Shown here one piece after another: positions 7,344 to 15,845 of a DNA stretch of 64,000 bases (position 1 is its first letter; the number at the start of each line of letters is the position of its first letter). This DNA is from Collinsella aerofaciens (lineage in GTDB: Bacteria; Actinomycetota; Coriobacteriia; Coriobacteriales; Coriobacteriaceae). A program made the position numbers and the translations under genes. The notes under the pieces are model-generated. The model did not search any database. It was not told where the DNA came from and worked only from the letters and a program-made list of their open reading frames with translations. Where the stretch lies: NCBI RefSeq assembly GCF_015561195.1, contig NZ_JADMSU010000004.1, positions 62,001 to 126,000 of the forward strand. The letters run 5' to 3'.

Positions 7344-8717
7344 CTACTCGTCGCCGTCGTGCGGATTCGCGGAACCCGCACCCGACGTCGTCGGCTCGTT
7401 TACCGAAGACTCGGAATCCTTCTTATCGGTTTCGGCCGGAGCGATCACGCGAATGAGCGAGATGCGCTGGCCACGCATCGACTGCACTTTAAACTTGTAC
7501 CCCGCGACCTCAAACACCTCTCCGATGTCGGGCACCGAGTCACAAAGCTCCAAGATCCAGCCGGCGATGGTCTCATAATCATCGCTTTCCTCGAGCGGCC
7601 AACCAAGCTCAATCGCGTCATCGCACGAAAAACGCCCATCAACGAGCCACTCGCGGCGCGAAAGGCGCGTGAGATACTTGTTGTCGGGGTCGAACTCGTC
7701 CTCGATCTCGCCGACGATCTCCTCGACGATGTCCTCGATGGTGATGATGCCGGCCGTGCCGCCGTACTCGTCCACGACCACCACGATCTGGTCGTGCGAG
7801 GTCTGCATCTCGGACAGCAGCGGCAGGATGTCCTTGGTGTCGGGCACAAAGGCGGCGTCGCGCAAAAAGCCGGCGATGGGCTGGTCGCCCTTGCCGTCGA
7901 GCGCGGGCTGGATCAGGTCCTTGATGTGCGCGATACCCGCGACGTTGTCGGGGTCCTCGTGATAGACGGGGATGCGGCTGAAGCCGGTCTGGCGCATGGT
8001 GGATAGCACGCTGGCGACCGTCTCGTCGTCCTCGCACATGGTGGTGTCCACGCGCGGCACCATGACCTCGCGGGCAACGGTGTCGCCCAGGTCGAAGATC
8101 TCGTGGATCATGCGCTTTTCCTCGTCGAGCAGGTCGTCCTGCTCCGAGACCATGTACTTGATCTCTTCTTCAGAGACGTTCTGACGGTCGTCGGCGCTCT
8201 TGATGCGCAGGATGCGGGCCAGGCCATCGGAGCAAGCGCCAGTCAGCCACACGAGCGGACGGGCGATCTTTTGGAAAAACGACAACGGTCCCACGACCTG
8301 CTTGGACACGCCCTCGGCATTGGCCAGGCCGATGCGCTTGGGCACAAGCTCGCCGATCACGATGGACACGAAGGCAACCGCGACGGTGATGATGACCGGC
8401 GCCAGGCCGCGCGCGATGGCGGAGAGCGGCGCGATGCCAAAGCTCATGAGCCACGTGGCGAGCGGGTCGGACAGGCTCGTCGAGGCGACGGCGGACGAGG
8501 CGAAGCCCACGAGCGTGATGGCGACCTGGATGGTGGCGAGCAGCTGGTCGGAGTCGGCAGCCAGCTTAATAGCACGCTCGGCGCGCTTGTCGCCTTCCTC
8601 GGCCTCGTGCTCCAGCACGGCGCGCTTGGCCGTGGTGAGCGCCATCTCGGACATAGAGAAGTAGCCGTTGATGAGGGTCAAAACGAGGGTGGTGATAAGG
8701 GAGATGGTTATGTCCAT
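7344..8717 (-). CDS. CNNM/CorC-type protein (DUF21, CBS pair, CorC_HlyC)
   Basis: 457 residues. An N-terminal DUF21 membrane domain with about four hydrophobic segments (1-170) is followed by a CBS pair (about 200-330, with EVMVPRVDTT and DEYGGTAGIITIEDIVEEIVGEIEDE) and a CorC_HlyC domain (about 350-430). This family is linked to Mg2+ and cobalt efflux or resistance; the older name hemolysin is misleading. Its presence 4 kb from the Mg operon fits a Mg homeostasis theme, but the genes are not in one operon. The C-terminus is an acidic tail. No good SD is close to ATG 8717, though GGAGG lies 15 bases away. Confidence 0.85.
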   Translation of the reverse strand: MDITISLITTLVLTLINGYFSMSEMALTTAKRAVLEHEAEEGDKRAERAIKLAADSDQLLATIQVAITLVGFASSAVASTSLSDPLATWLMSFGIAPLSAIARGLAPVIITVAVAFVSIVIGELVPKRIGLANAEGVSKQVVGPLSFFQKIARPLVWLTGACSDGLARILRIKSADDRQNVSEEEIKYMVSEQDDLLDEEKRMIHEIFDLGDTVAREVMVPRVDTTMCEDDETVASVLSTMRQTGFSRIPVYHEDPDNVAGIAHIKDLIQPALDGKGDQPIAGFLRDAAFVPDTKDILPLLSEMQTSHDQIVVVVDEYGGTAGIITIEDIVEEIVGEIEDEFDPDNKYLTRLSRREWLVDGRFSCDDAIELGWPLEESDDYETIAGWILELCDSVPDIGEVFEVAGYKFKVQSMRGQRISLIRVIAPAETDKKDSESSVNEPTTSGAGSANPHDGDE

Positions 8718-8827
8718 CGGGAGTTTCTCGAACCTCCAAGATTCGGGACGTCAGGTTAAAACGTTGATGGCGGATACGGCAATGGCGCCGGCGCCCAAAC
8801 GAGGACGCGGGCGCGCAGGCGTGGTCG

Positions 8828-9511
8828 CTAGATTACGAAGAGGATCACCGCCATGAACTGGAAGATGCTACCGGCGAGCACCCACAGGTGAAACACGCTG
8901 TGCAGATAGCGCACGTTTTTGGCGATATAGAACGGCACGCCCACGGTGTAGCACACGCCGCCGACAGCGAGCAGAGCAAGTGCCACGGGGTTGAGCAGCG
9001 ACACGAGCTCGGGCAGCTTAAAGACGACGAGCCAGCCCATCAGCAGATAGACCAGGCCGCTTACCCAATGCGGCTGGCGCTCGCGCAAAAAACACTCGAG
9101 GGCGATCCCGACGATGGCGATGGCCCATACGGCAAAAAACAGCACGGGACCACCGTCGTTTGCCAGCGTAATGAGGCAAAACGGCGTATAGCTGCCGGCA
9201 ATGAGCAGATAGATACAGCTGTGGTCGATAATGCGGAACACGCGCTTGGCGCCCGCGGGCTGAATCGCATGGTAGAGCGTGGAGGCAAGGTATTCGAGAA
9301 TAATACTGGCGCCGTAGACGATTGCCGCGGCCATATGCGCCGGACCGCCACCGCGAAGAGCGGCAAATACGATCAGGAGCACAAGACCTGCGATGCCCAG
9401 CAGGCAACCGACACCATGGGTGACGGAGTTCATGATCTCCTCGCCCACCGTGTACTGCGGAACGGCCGCGGCCTTGGGTCGCGGCTTGGAACTGTCGCTC
9501 GAATCGGACAT
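8828..9511 (-). CDS. Hemolysin III / PAQR-family membrane protein
   Basis: 227 residues, seven hydrophobic segments. The conserved metal-site residues of the family are visible: HGVG in TM1, STLYHA after TM2, DHSCIYLLIAGSYTPF in TM3 and HSVFHLWVLAG near the end. These proteins form an alkaline-ceramidase/PAQR-like zinc site; the bacterial substrate is not established. ATG at 9511 (MSDSSD) has GGAGG upstream with a long spacer; a TTG six codons earlier overlaps that SD and is less likely. Confidence 0.8.
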   Translation of the reverse strand: MSDSSDSSKPRPKAAAVPQYTVGEEIMNSVTHGVGCLLGIAGLVLLIVFAALRGGGPAHMAAAIVYGASIILEYLASTLYHAIQPAGAKRVFRIIDHSCIYLLIAGSYTPFCLITLANDGGPVLFFAVWAIAIVGIALECFLRERQPHWVSGLVYLLMGWLVVFKLPELVSLLNPVALALLAVGGVCYTVGVPFYIAKNVRYLHSVFHLWVLAGSIFQFMAVILFVI

Positions 9512-9619
9512 GCCGGTTACATCCTCCAACGTAAAGAGTTCTCAACACTATATCAAAGCGTCTGGGTGCGTGCGAAATTTGCACCATACGTGACCCTTTG
9601 TTTACCCATTCTTTGCCTG

Positions 9620-9648
9620 TTGACGCATCAACGGTGAACGTCCATAAT
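9620..9648 (+). promoter_or_regulatory. Sigma-70-type promoter of the hydrolase gene
   Basis: TTGACG (9620-9625), 17-bp spacer, CATAAT (9643-9648). The spacing is ideal and the boxes are one mismatch from consensus each. Transcription would begin about 40 bases before the ATG at 9698. Confidence 0.65.
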
Positions 9649-9661
9649 GCACTTGCATTAA

Positions 9662-9679
9662 ATGTTGATGTATTAACAT
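9662..9679. promoter_or_regulatory. Putative operator of the hydrolase gene
   Basis: ATGTTGATGTATTAACAT matches its own reverse complement at 14 of 18 positions and lies 14-31 bases after the -10 box. An additional CATCAAC half-site sits in the -35/-10 spacer. Size and position fit a TetR- or MarR-type repressor site; no regulator gene is adjacent. Confidence 0.4.
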
Positions 9680-9697
9680 CTTATAGGAAAGCTTCTT

Positions 9698-10663
9698 ATG
9701 TCTCAAAACGCACGTTCCCATCGAAAGCTCAAGATAGCCGGCATCGTTGCGCTGGTGCTCGTTGTCGCGCTGCTGGGGTTTGCCGGCAACTTCTTGTTCG
9801 ACTTTGCCCTGAATCCCCAAGCGCCCTACACCATGAAGATGATGCAGGACGGCAAGGACGAAAAAGAAAGTGAGCAGCCGGATGCCGAGGGAACCGAGGC
9901 GCGGGCATGGTTTAAAGAGAACCGCGAGAGCAGCAGCCTCACCGCAGATGACGGAACCGAACTTGCCGCTTGGTATTTTGCCGCCCCAGAGAGCACGCAC
10001 AATTACGCTATCTGCCTACACGGATACACCGATGAGCCCATCGGTATGGCCCGATACGCCAAACGATTCCATGACCGCGGCATGAACGTGCTCGCGCCCG
10101 CCGCTCGCGCCCACGAGCGCTCCGGCGGCGACTATATCGGCATGGGCTGGCCCGAGCGCCTCGACATCGTCGTATGGATCGAGCGAATCGTTCAAGCTGA
10201 CCCCGAGGCGCGCATCCTGGTCTTTGGCGAATCGATGGGCGCGGCGACCGCCATGAACGTCGCGGGGGAATCTTTGCCGTCCAACGTGAAATGCATTATC
10301 GAGGACTGCGGTTATACAAGCGTTTGGGACGAGTTTTCCCTGCAGCTCAAGGACGTGTTCGGCCTGCCCAGCTTTCCCTTGCTCGATGTAGCAAACTTGG
10401 TGTGCAACGTGCGCGCGGGCTACGACTTTCATAAGGCGAGCAGTGTGGAGCAACTCAAACACGCGACGGTTCCCATGCTGTTTATTCACGGCGACCAGGA
10501 CACCTTTGTGCCGTACGACATGCTCGACCAAAACTACGACGCGTGCGCCAGCAGGGTCAAGCAAAAGCTCACCATCCACGGCGCCACCCACGCCAAGAGC
10601 GCGCAAGTCGACCCCGAGCTCTACTGGAATACGGTCGACGACTTCCTCGACGAGAATTTTTAG
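9698..10663 (+). CDS. Membrane-anchored alpha/beta hydrolase
   Basis: 321 residues with one N-terminal membrane segment (about 12-33), the rest outside the cytoplasm. The alpha/beta hydrolase triad is intact: nucleophile elbow GESMG (177-181, Ser179), acid in HGDQD (264-268) and His298 in GATHA. The oxyanion segment HGYTDEP starts at 108. The closest groups are serine-aminopeptidase/BAAT-like hydrolases common in Gram-positive gut bacteria. The substrate cannot be told. It is a single-gene unit with its own promoter, operator-like palindrome and terminator. SD AGGAAAG lies six bases before the ATG. Confidence 0.8.
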   Translation: MSQNARSHRKLKIAGIVALVLVVALLGFAGNFLFDFALNPQAPYTMKMMQDGKDEKESEQPDAEGTEARAWFKENRESSSLTADDGTELAAWYFAAPESTHNYAICLHGYTDEPIGMARYAKRFHDRGMNVLAPAARAHERSGGDYIGMGWPERLDIVVWIERIVQADPEARILVFGESMGAATAMNVAGESLPSNVKCIIEDCGYTSVWDEFSLQLKDVFGLPSFPLLDVANLVCNVRAGYDFHKASSVEQLKHATVPMLFIHGDQDTFVPYDMLDQNYDACASRVKQKLTIHGATHAKSAQVDPELYWNTVDDFLDENF

Positions 10664-10707
10664 GAAATAGGGCGGTTTACTGGTCTATCTGACCCCCTAG
10701 CACTTCC

Positions 10708-10747
10708 AAAAAGCCGCCCGTGGGCACTGTGCTCACGGGCGGCTTTT
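10708..10747. terminator. Strong bidirectional terminator
   Basis: A 14-bp stem (AAAGCCGCCCGTG paired with CACGGGCGGCTTT, flanked by A and T runs) lies between the convergent hydrolase and DUF362 genes and can serve both strands. Confidence 0.85.
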
Positions 10748-10795
10748 ACTAACAGTTGTGCTACAAAGGCGCTTGTTTTGTCCAATAGCTAGGCG

Positions 10796-12001
10796 CTATT
10801 TGACCTCGATGAGCTCGTACTTGCTCGTGCCCAGGCCGATCTTCTCGGCATGCGCGATGCACGCGCGCCAGTCGGTGTCGGGATGCGTGATGCAGAAGGG
10901 ATCCTTGGCCTGCTCGCCCTCCAGATGCTCGTGATTGTGCTCCATCTTGGCCGCGCTGTCAGTGAGCTCGGTGTTGGGCAGCGGCTCAGATGCCATGACG
11001 GCATCGGCACAGGCCTGGTCGATGGCGACCGGGTCGAAGCTCGCGAACATGCCGATGTCGTTGACGATGGGCGTGTCATTCTCGGGATGGCAGTCGCAGT
11101 TGGGGCTAATGTCCATGGCGAGCGAGATGTGGAAGCTCGGGCGGCCGTCGACGATGGCCTTGGTGTACTCGGCGATCTTGTAGTTGAGTACGTCGGCCGC
11201 GGCGTCATAGTCGGGCTTGATGCAGTCCTGGTTGCACGCCGCAATGCAGCGTCCGCAGCCCACGCAGCGATCGTGGTCGATGGTAGCCACGCGAACCGTG
11301 CGGGTGCTGCCGTTGGCAAGCTCGCGCTCACGCGTACCGTCAAACGTGATGGCGCTGTGCGCGCAAATCTTCTCGCAGGCACGGCAACCTACGCAGTTGG
11401 TAGTATCGACGCTCGGCTTGCCGGCGGCATGCTGCTCCATCTTGCCGGCACGGCTGCCGCCTCCCATGCCCAGGTTCTTCATGGCGCCGCCAAAGCCGGC
11501 CTGCTCATGACCCTTAAAGTGCGTGAGGCTGATCACGATGTCGGCATCCATGAGTACCTGGCCGATCTTTGCCTCGCGCACGTACTCGCCGCCCTCGACC
11601 GGGACGAGCGCCTCGTCGGTACCCTTGAGGCCGTCGGCGATGATGATCTGGCAACCCGTGGCATACGGGGTAAAGCCGTTCTGATAGGCGGTATCGATGT
11701 GCTCGAGCGCGTTTTTGCGGCTACCCACATAGAGCGTGTTGCAGTCGGTGAGGAAGGGCTTGCCGCCCAGCTCCTTGACGACATCCGCGACGGCGCGGGC
11801 GTAGTTGGGGCGCAAAAAGCTCAGATTGCCCAGCTCGCCAAAGTGAATCTTAATGGCGACGAACTTGTTCTCAAAGTCGATCTGCTCAATACCGGCGCGG
11901 CGAATGAGGCGCTTGAGTTTGTCGAGCTGGCTCTCGCGAGCATGCGTGCGCAGGTTGGTGAAGTACACCTTTGCCGGTGCCGCGGGTGCGGTTGCGGTCA
12001 T
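10796..12001 (-). CDS. DUF362 protein with two [4Fe-4S] ferredoxin motifs
   Basis: 401 residues. The N-terminal two thirds are a DUF362 domain (ADIVISLTHFKGHEQAGFGGAMKNLGMG is split around 155-185). A ferredoxin insert follows, with CVGCRACEKIC near 205 and CVGCGRCIAAC near 245, each ending in the CxxxC pattern that completes a cluster. DUF362 ferredoxins occur widely in anaerobes; their partner is unknown. No signal peptide. Start ATG 12001 is the only good one. It is monocistronic and ends at the bidirectional hairpin. Confidence 0.8.
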   Translation of the reverse strand: MTATAPAAPAKVYFTNLRTHARESQLDKLKRLIRRAGIEQIDFENKFVAIKIHFGELGNLSFLRPNYARAVADVVKELGGKPFLTDCNTLYVGSRKNALEHIDTAYQNGFTPYATGCQIIIADGLKGTDEALVPVEGGEYVREAKIGQVLMDADIVISLTHFKGHEQAGFGGAMKNLGMGGGSRAGKMEQHAAGKPSVDTTNCVGCRACEKICAHSAITFDGTRERELANGSTRTVRVATIDHDRCVGCGRCIAACNQDCIKPDYDAAADVLNYKIAEYTKAIVDGRPSFHISLAMDISPNCDCHPENDTPIVNDIGMFASFDPVAIDQACADAVMASEPLPNTELTDSAAKMEHNHEHLEGEQAKDPFCITHPDTDWRACIAHAEKIGLGTSKYELIEVK

Positions 12002-12090
12002 AGATCTATCCCCTCGGTCTATATGGCGTTACAGACATAGAGGATGGTACCCGTTAAAGTAGGGTCGAAGTCAAGCACAACACCGAGTCG

Positions 12091-12216
12091 TTAGGCACTC
12101 ATTGGGGACAGACTTAAATGAGTGCCGCCAGGGACAGTCCTTGCCAGTCCGGCCGGCGAGCCGGCGAATCGGCAAAGACTGTCTCCAACGACTAGTCGTT
12201 TAAGAACGCCCCCAAT
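12091..12216. repeat. REP-like compound palindrome (GGGGACAG family)
   Basis: Three nested hairpins follow one another: GGCACTCAT/ATGAGTGCC around TTGGGGACAGACTTAA (12094-12126); GGGACAGTC/GACTGTCTCC around a CCGGC-rich core (12130-12186); and CGACTAGTCG with TTTAAGAACGCCCCCAATT (12188-12216). The first two modules recur at 15705-15835 and the last at 3693-3724. Confidence 0.65.
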
Positions 12217-12218
12217 TG

Positions 12219-14885
12219 CTACTCTTGCACCTTGAGGGCCTCGGCCAGGCTGACGCGCTTGATAGAGCGCGTGTGCAGCAGTGCCACGACCAGGTAGGTC
12301 GCAAAGCCGATGCCGACGCATGCAGCCATGGACCAAGCGGGCACGTAGATCTCGATATTGCCGTTGTAGGCGAGCAGCATCGAGCGGAAAATCGCGGTCA
12401 GCGAGCCAATAATGACCGGCAGGCTCAGCACGAGTGACACCGCCACGCACAGCGTGATCGAGCGGATGTACAGATGCGAGATCTCGCTATCGCGATAGCC
12501 AAAGACCTTCATGTAGCTAATCGACCGGGCGCTATGATCGATAACAGCCTTGGTCAGCAGGTACATAAACAGCAGGAAGATAAACACCGCGAGCCCGATC
12601 ATCATTCCGATCATTTTGCTCATCATGCCGATGAACTGGTCACCCACGGCGCGCATGTCGTCGGGCGTGGTGTCGCCGGCAAAGTAGCGCGCGTCGAGGT
12701 CGAGCTTCTCGTCGCTCACATAGCCGTTAAAGTAGGCGGCGTCGTTGCCGAACAGCTCGTTAAAGTCGTCGATGCTCATATAGATATTCATGTCCGACTT
12801 TGAACCCCAGACGCAGTCCTTACCCGCGTACTCAAGGGAATAATGCTCACCCTCGTACTTGTCGCTGAGTGTGACCTTCTGGCCCTCGCTCCAGCCAAAC
12901 TTGTCGAGCAGGCCGCCGCCAAAGACGACGCGGCCATCGCCGATGTTGAGGCCCTTCCAGTAGCGCGAATCGGACGAGATGCCGTAGACAGAAATCGTTT
13001 CCTCGCCATTACCGTCACCACGGTCGTACTGCAGCTGGTAAACGGCATACTTCTCGGCCTGCGCGATTGCGCCCGCGCCGTTGTCGGTCGTATTGACCGG
13101 GTGGATATCGTCGTTGTCAGTGTCGATCTTAGAGGCCTTGTCGATCAGATCGATGGCCTCATCGCGGTTGCAGCCGAGGGCATCGGCAAGATCGTCAAGG
13201 CGCGCGTAGAGCGCATCCTTCTTGTCCTGGACCTTGGCAAGCGCATCCTGCGCTGCGGTCAGGCTCTCGGCAGACGGAGATGCGGTCGCGGCATCGGCTG
13301 CCGTCTGCGCCGCATCGGCCGCGTCGTCAAGCTCGTCATCGGCATCCTGGGCGGCAGAAAGCAGCGCGCCGTCAACCGACTGCAAGCGCTCGAGTGCCGA
13401 CCACTGCTCGCGCTCCTCGGTAGTGCCCTCGAGCTCCAGCGGCGCCTTGAGTGTGTACTGATGCTCGGCGACCAGGCTCGTCTCCAGGTTGTCCGCATAG
13501 TGCGTCATCGTGGGCAGGATCGCCAGGCCAAAGAGCAAAAGCAGCGACCCAAACGCGATGCCCACGAAGAGCGTGGCGAAGTTGCCCAGGTTGCGCAGGA
13601 AGACGCGCAGGCGGAAGCGGGAGACAAAGCCCATGCGTTCCGGCAGCTGCAGACCGCGCTTGGTACCCGACTTGCCACTCGCCTCGTGACGAAGGAACTG
13701 CAGCGGCGTCTTGCCCATTTTGCGGAGCAGACCCACCAGCGTGATGAGGATGAGCGCGGCGGCGGGGACCACAGCGCACTTCACAAAGATTTCCCAGCTC
13801 CAGTACACCTGGAAGGGCGGCAGGCTGTACGAGCCGTAGTAGAGACCGCGCATGGGCTCGGTAAAGAACGCAACGCCGAGCGCGGTGCCCAAAAGCGCCG
13901 CGACCACGCCCACGATGGCGGGAAGCGTGAGGTAGTGCAGCACGATCTCGCGGCGGCGATAGCCGCTGGCGAGCAGCGTGCCGATGATGGCGCTCTCCTC
14001 CTCGATGGTGGCGTCGGTGAGCACAACAAAGACAAATGCCATGATCACGATGATGATGTCGAGCAACGTCATCCACATCATGGAGTCGCCGTCCACGTCG
14101 TCGCGCGCATAGCCAATGCCTTGGTTGGAATCGGCATCGATCAGATCGTCCACACGCGCATCGGCATCGGTCAGCGCCTCGACCATATCCTGCTCGGCAT
14201 CGATGCGATCCGCGGTGGGAAGGTCGCGATCGGTAAAGGTAAAGGAGTAGGTGTAGGCAGGCGCGCCGCCGGCGTCCTCAAGCGCGGCAAAGCCGGCGTC
14301 GGTGACCTCGGCCACGCCGTACGTGATGGTGTTCACCGTGAAGTCCGAATTGTTGAGGAACAGTGCCTGGCTATCGGGCTGGGTCATGATGCCGCAGATG
14401 ATGTAGGTGCGACCCTCGAGCTCGACCTTATCGCCGATGGCGAGGTCGTTGTTGGTGGCGAAAACACGGTCGATTGCCACCTCATCGTCCGTCTTGGGCT
14501 GCCTGCCCTCACAGTAGGACGCGATATCGACCTTGGTGCGGTGCGCATAGGTGCGCAGCGTGCGCTTGGTGCCGTCGTCGCCGGCGGTCTTTTTGATGAT
14601 GGCGTCGATGGAGAAGTTCTTGTAGAACGTAACGCCGCCGACGTCGCCGGCTGCATCCTCGGCTGCCTTGAGCTGGTCTTTGGTGGCCTCGAAGGAGGTG
14701 GTCACGCGGCCGTCCTCAATCGTGTACGCATCGCGCATGTCGTCGATAAGGCAACCGATGGAATACGCCGCGAGCAAAAAGCCCGAGGTAAGGGCGATGC
14801 TTCCGCACATAAGCAAAAAGATGCCCAGGTACTTGCCGATATTGCGGCGCAGCTCGCGCGGGAGACGTTTTGCGAGAGGTGTCAT
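12219..14885 (-). CDS. FtsX-type ABC transporter permease
   Basis: 888 residues in the FtsX/MacB-like permease layout: one N-terminal membrane segment, a large outer domain (about 50-260), a three-segment membrane block, a further segment near 430, a second outer domain (about 450-720) and a final three-segment block. The second outer domain holds an Ala-rich coiled-coil stretch (about 510-590) that could be a long stalk. It pairs with the ATPase 8 bp upstream. Such pairs act in lipoprotein handling, peptide resistance or peptidoglycan hydrolase control; the cargo cannot be told here. I prefer ATG 14885 to a TTG five codons upstream. Confidence 0.8.
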   Translation of the reverse strand: MTPLAKRLPRELRRNIGKYLGIFLLMCGSIALTSGFLLAAYSIGCLIDDMRDAYTIEDGRVTTSFEATKDQLKAAEDAAGDVGGVTFYKNFSIDAIIKKTAGDDGTKRTLRTYAHRTKVDIASYCEGRQPKTDDEVAIDRVFATNNDLAIGDKVELEGRTYIICGIMTQPDSQALFLNNSDFTVNTITYGVAEVTDAGFAALEDAGGAPAYTYSFTFTDRDLPTADRIDAEQDMVEALTDADARVDDLIDADSNQGIGYARDDVDGDSMMWMTLLDIIIVIMAFVFVVLTDATIEEESAIIGTLLASGYRRREIVLHYLTLPAIVGVVAALLGTALGVAFFTEPMRGLYYGSYSLPPFQVYWSWEIFVKCAVVPAAALILITLVGLLRKMGKTPLQFLRHEASGKSGTKRGLQLPERMGFVSRFRLRVFLRNLGNFATLFVGIAFGSLLLLFGLAILPTMTHYADNLETSLVAEHQYTLKAPLELEGTTEEREQWSALERLQSVDGALLSAAQDADDELDDAADAAQTAADAATASPSAESLTAAQDALAKVQDKKDALYARLDDLADALGCNRDEAIDLIDKASKIDTDNDDIHPVNTTDNGAGAIAQAEKYAVYQLQYDRGDGNGEETISVYGISSDSRYWKGLNIGDGRVVFGGGLLDKFGWSEGQKVTLSDKYEGEHYSLEYAGKDCVWGSKSDMNIYMSIDDFNELFGNDAAYFNGYVSDEKLDLDARYFAGDTTPDDMRAVGDQFIGMMSKMIGMMIGLAVFIFLLFMYLLTKAVIDHSARSISYMKVFGYRDSEISHLYIRSITLCVAVSLVLSLPVIIGSLTAIFRSMLLAYNGNIEIYVPAWSMAACVGIGFATYLVVALLHTRSIKRVSLAEALKVQE

Positions 14886-14893
14886 GGCGCCGC

Positions 14894-15607
14894 CTACCAA
14901 TCGAGCTCGGCGGCCGCGACGGGTGACTCGTTGAGCTCATCCTCGACGATGCGCCCGTCGCGCAGGCGCAGCACGCGATTGGCCATGCGCGCGATGGCGG
15001 CATTGTGGGTGACAATGATGATGGTGCAGCCGTAGGTGCGGTTGACGTCCTCCATGAGCTGCAGGATTTCCTTGGATGTCTTGTAGTCGAGCGCGCCCGT
15101 TGGCTCATCGCACAGCAGCAGGCCCGGGTTTTTGACGAGCGCACGGCCGATGGCGCAGCGCTGCTGTTGGCCGCCAGAGACCTGGCGCGGGAACTTGTTG
15201 CGGTGCTCGTAGAGGCCCAGCGAACGCAGCAGGTCGTCGACATTGAGCGGGTTTTTGGACAGGTGCGCCGTGACCTCAATGTTTTCCTTGATGGTAAGGT
15301 CGGGCACCAGGTTGTAGAACTGAAAGACGAAGCCCAGCTCGCGGCGACGGTACTCGCCCAGATCGGCAGGCTTGAGCGCAGTGAGGTCGCAGCCGTCCAC
15401 CATGATGGAGCCGCCGTCGGCATCCTCCAGGCCGCCGATGAGATTGAGGAACGTCGATTTGCCCGAGCCCGAGGGCCCCAGCATGACGCAGATCTCGCCG
15501 CGGTTGATGGACGTGTCGATGCCGTCGAGCACCGTCAGGCGTGCATCACCGTCGCCATAGTGTTTCTTGAGCCCTTTGACCTGGACATAGGCTTGCTTTG
15601 TCGCCAT
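14894..15607 (-). CDS. ABC transporter ATP-binding protein, LolD/MacB-like
   Basis: 237 residues: Walker [10 protein letters not shown] near 45, Q-loop, signature VSGGQQQR near 147, Walker [13 protein letters not shown] near 168 and the switch His in VTHN near 204. The GALD after Walker B is typical of LolD/MacB ATPases that power FtsX-like permeases, which fits the gene just downstream. Cytoplasmic, probably a homodimer. Confidence 0.88.
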   Translation of the reverse strand: MATKQAYVQVKGLKKHYGDGDARLTVLDGIDTSINRGEICVMLGPSGSGKSTFLNLIGGLEDADGGSIMVDGCDLTALKPADLGEYRRRELGFVFQFYNLVPDLTIKENIEVTAHLSKNPLNVDDLLRSLGLYEHRNKFPRQVSGGQQQRCAIGRALVKNPGLLLCDEPTGALDYKTSKEILQLMEDVNRTYGCTIIIVTHNAAIARMANRVLRLRDGRIVEDELNESPVAAAELDW

Positions 15608-15704
15608 GCTATCCCCCGTTGTTAGCCTTCTGCTACTTTTCTAGGCTAATAGTAAACCCCGGCGAACTATTTTTAAGCGACGTGCGCGAACTATTTTCCA
15701 ACCT

Positions 15705-15764
15705 ACTCATTGGGGACAGACTTAAATGAGTGAAATCGCTCATTTAAGTCTGTCCCCAATGAGT
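15705..15764. repeat. Perfect 26-bp inverted repeat, GGGGACAG family
   Basis: Arms at 15705-15730 and 15739-15764 pair perfectly over 26 bp with an 8-nt loop. Each arm is itself partly palindromic (ACTCATT...AATGAG), so the DNA could form a cruciform. The arm matches the first module at 12094. Confidence 0.75.
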
Positions 15765-15781
15765 GGTCCAAGTGCCGACAT

Positions 15782-15835
15782 ATTGGGACAGTCCCTGCCA
15801 GCCCTGCCGGCGAATCGGCAAAGACTGTCCCCAAT
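15782..15835. repeat. REP-like palindrome, GGGACAGTC module
   Basis: ATTGGGACAGTC and GACTGTCCCCAAT flank a core with TGCCGGCGAATCGGCA. The right half from CCGGCGAATCGGCAAAGACTGTC is nearly identical to 12161-12183. It lies just after the ABC-2 operon stop. Confidence 0.65.
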
Positions 15836-15845
15836 GACCAGGTGG

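Noticed and set aside
6198-8006. 602-codon plus-strand frame
   Set aside because: Antisense to three minus-strand genes with recognised domains; Arg/His-rich and without a start site.
12843-15035. 730-codon plus-strand frame
   Set aside because: Antisense to the FtsX-type permease; no domain seen.
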